A DNA stretch of 7,611 nucleotides from Myxococcota bacterium (GTDB lineage Bacteria; Myxococcota_C; UBA6777), in assembly GCA_963169055.1 (NCBI GenBank), contig CAUJFU010000395.1, positions 1 to 7,611 of the forward strand. Reading direction: 5' to 3'. The notes beneath the pieces were generated by a model. The model searched no databases, was not told where the DNA came from, and saw nothing but the letters and a program-made list of their open reading frames with translations. This document shows, one piece after another, positions 6,182 through 7,611 of this stretch (within the stretch, counting starts at the first letter, position 1; each line of letters opens with the position of its first letter). The position numbers and the translations under genes are program-made.

Positions 6182-7286
6182 CTAAAAACCCTTTAATCTG
6201 GAGCGCCAGAACATTTGCTATGGGGGGGGGAACAGAATTAGCAATTTGCCTGTGCTGATCCAAGTTCGGAACAGATCCTGTCCTTGATCGGATGGGTCCC
6301 TTCAAGATGTAGCTGTCAGGATAACCGTGTATTCGCATACATTCTCTGGGTGTCAAGTATCGATCTTCGGTCGGATGATAAAATATTTCCCCACACCGCA
6401 ATGTGTTTGATGGACGTTTTCGGTGAAGGCGCAGATATTTGGTTGTGTCTTTTGGAGACAAACCGCAGCGAAGATCCTCTCCGAGATGGCTTTGGGCTGC
6501 CAAATAAGAGCCTTCAGGGACTTGAGCAATCCGCTCACGATCTCGTGGTGGAGTAACATCCACGTGACTATCCGCTCGATCATAAACAGTTTTTCCTTTT
6601 ATTTTTGAATCTGGTTCTGATAGCCCGTTTAAGACTTCACCTATCCCAAGATACGGTTTGTACGAAAATAGCCCGTTGCATTCCTCGACAGGCGCGTGAG
6701 TTCTTTCTGGAAAAGAAAATCCGTTGCCCCCCCTCGTAGCGATCACAAAAAGCCGCTCCCTTAGCTGAGGAACACCATAGTCAGCTGCCATAATTACGCG
6801 CCATTTGGGTGTGTAATAGATCGCTTCCAGTTCTCTCAAGAATATTTCGAATGTCTCGCCTCGTCTATTGCCCTCGCCCTTTGAAGAAAGCAACCCTTTC
6901 ACCTGCTCGATAAAAATTACTTTTGGCTGTAATTCTTTTGCAAACCGAACGATCTCGAAAAGAAGTCGCCCTCTATCATCATCCAAACCACGTTGCTTGC
7001 CTGCCAAAGAAAAAGACTGACAAGGCGGACCACCAAAAAGTAAATCTAGCTCGCCACTTTTTAATGTAAACTCGTCTGATAGCTGTTCAGGAGCGATCGT
7101 TTGTATATCGGCGTGGATGATTTTTGTGTTGTATCTGTGGATTTCTGCGTTGGCCGCCAATGTGGCACAACAATGTGGATCCAATTCAATCTCTGCAAGG
7201 ATATCGAAACCTGCATTCCGCACACCGATATCCATACCGCCCGCCCCTGAAAAGAGGCTGATGGCTTGTCGCTTCTGGCTCTTCAA
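6165..7286 (-). CDS. DNA (cytosine-5) methyltransferase of the restriction-modification pair
   Basis: The protein has 373 residues and all main C5-methyltransferase motifs: I (LFSGAGGMDIG, 11-21), IV (GGPPCQSFS with catalytic Cys89), VI (FIEQV, Glu127), VIII (QLRER, 174-178), IX (RECMRIHGYPD) and X (RQIANSVPPPIA). The target-recognition region lies between VIII and IX, roughly residues 185-310. Motif VI reads EQV where ENV is usual. It transfers methyl from SAM to C5 of cytosine in the site cut by its partner. The start is TTG at 7284-7286, with GGAG seven bases before it; an in-frame TGA at 7299-7301 leaves no other start. It is first in the operon, and its last 17 bases overlap the endonuclease start, so the two are translationally coupled. 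A run of nine C encodes Pro353-355 in motif X. Confidence 0.93.
   Translation of the reverse strand: MKSQKRQAISLFSGAGGMDIGVRNAGFDILAEIELDPHCCATLAANAEIHRYNTKIIHADIQTIAPEQLSDEFTLKSGELDLLFGGPPCQSFSLAGKQRGLDDDRGRLLFEIVRFAKELQPKVIFIEQVKGLLSSKGEGNRRGETFEIFLRELEAIYYTPKWRVIMAADYGVPQLRERLFVIATRGGNGFSFPERTHAPVEECNGLFSYKPYLGIGEVLNGLSEPDSKIKGKTVYDRADSHVDVTPPRDRERIAQVPEGSYLAAQSHLGEDLRCGLSPKDTTKYLRLHRKRPSNTLRCGEIFYHPTEDRYLTPRECMRIHGYPDSYILKGPIRSRTGSVPNLDQHRQIANSVPPPIANVLALQIKGFLDEQNL
6222..6230 (-). repeat. C9 homopolymer in methyltransferase motif X
   Basis: Nine consecutive C on the coding strand encode three prolines in NSVPPP. Gain or loss of one base would shift the frame about 18 residues before the C-terminus. 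One of the two slipped frames ends at the TAG that directly abuts the endonuclease ATG (6179-6181). The length present keeps the frame open and the motif intact. Confidence 0.8.
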
Positions 7287-7611
7287 AACTTGGCTCCATC
7301 AAGGCTTTTATTTCGCGCAGGGGACGATATCCTTGGTAGTCTCCGTTTGAGAATGTGCCCTCCGATTGGATATCACGACACGGGGATCAGGAATAACCGA
7401 GGAGATCGACAGCGTCAAGGATGCCCTCTGTGATTCGTCGTTAGACCGATGGGGGGGGAATCAACGATCAGAAAAGCAAGACGCGGTTATTCGCCGCGTG
7501 GCATGGCAGGCCAAGGCCCGGGGCGGATGGGTGGTTTGTGAGGGCAGCGGCGGTGGCGGGTGCGGCAGGCTTTGGCTGCGATCTGCCAAAAGCGTCGGCG
7601 CATCGGTCGAT
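7287..7611. other. Region upstream of the restriction-modification operon; partial gene possible but undecided
   Basis: The first 100 bases should hold the operon promoter. I see no convincing -35/-10 pair, but there are inverted copies of GATATCC at 7326-7332 and 7368-7374, 42 bases apart. From about 7351 the forward frame is open to the right edge (87 codons; possible TTG start at 7366 without a ribosome site). It includes VIRRVAWQAKARGG, then a Gly-rich stretch. On the minus strand a Pro/Ala-rich frame enters from the edge and ends at 7468-7470, in register with the forward one. Composition cannot separate them. A run of eight G lies at 7451-7458. GC content rises here compared with the operon. 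Confidence 0.3.
7294..7297 (-). promoter_or_regulatory. Ribosome binding site for the TTG start of the methyltransferase
   Basis: GGAG on the minus strand is seven bases before TTG (7286-7284). Only five codons separate this TTG from an upstream in-frame TGA, so no alternative start exists. Confidence 0.65.

Overview
This is a bacterial chromosomal window. It has dense genes on both strands, Shine-Dalgarno sites (GGAGG at 4077-4081, GGAG before the TTG at 7286) and no introns. A membrane-anchored or exported penicillin-acylase-type hydrolase points to a Gram-negative cell. Composition is mixed: a hand count of one 60-base stretch inside the RNase H gene (1201-1260) gives about 63% GC, and one inside the restriction endonuclease (5221-5280) about 43%. 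I cannot assign a genus from sequence alone.

Layout. (1) 3-401, + strand: the C-terminal end of a gene that enters from the left. It is made of PAVRPAQ heptapeptides and has no start codon inside the window, so it is easily missed. (2) 525-1520, + strand: an RNase HI-type protein with an N-terminal domain I do not recognise, a Ser/Ala/Thr linker containing seven identical 9-base repeats, and a complete catalytic domain. (3) 1541-3712, - strand: an Ntn-hydrolase of the penicillin acylase family, convergent with the RNase H gene and with its nucleophile and oxyanion residues visible. (4) 3713-4086: a divergent regulatory gap. (5) 4087-4776, + strand: a class I SAM-dependent methyltransferase. 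(6) 4777-5065: non-coding. (7) 7286-5066, - strand: a two-gene type II restriction-modification operon. The C5-cytosine methyltransferase comes first and overlaps by 17 bases the downstream endonuclease, which has the cysteine pattern and active-site layout of the NotI family. (8) 7287-7611: the operon's upstream region, plus a GC-rich stretch with undecided open frames running off the window.

How the parts work together. The clear functional unit is the restriction-modification pair. The methyltransferase protects host DNA, and the nuclease follows it by overlap, so modification should be made first. The lower GC fits acquisition by transfer. The pair carries a run of nine C in the codons of methyltransferase motif X, a plausible slippage switch. 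The other genes have no visible functional link to each other. The two repeat tracts differ in age: the heptapeptide units differ mostly at silent positions, whereas the SAT units are identical in DNA.
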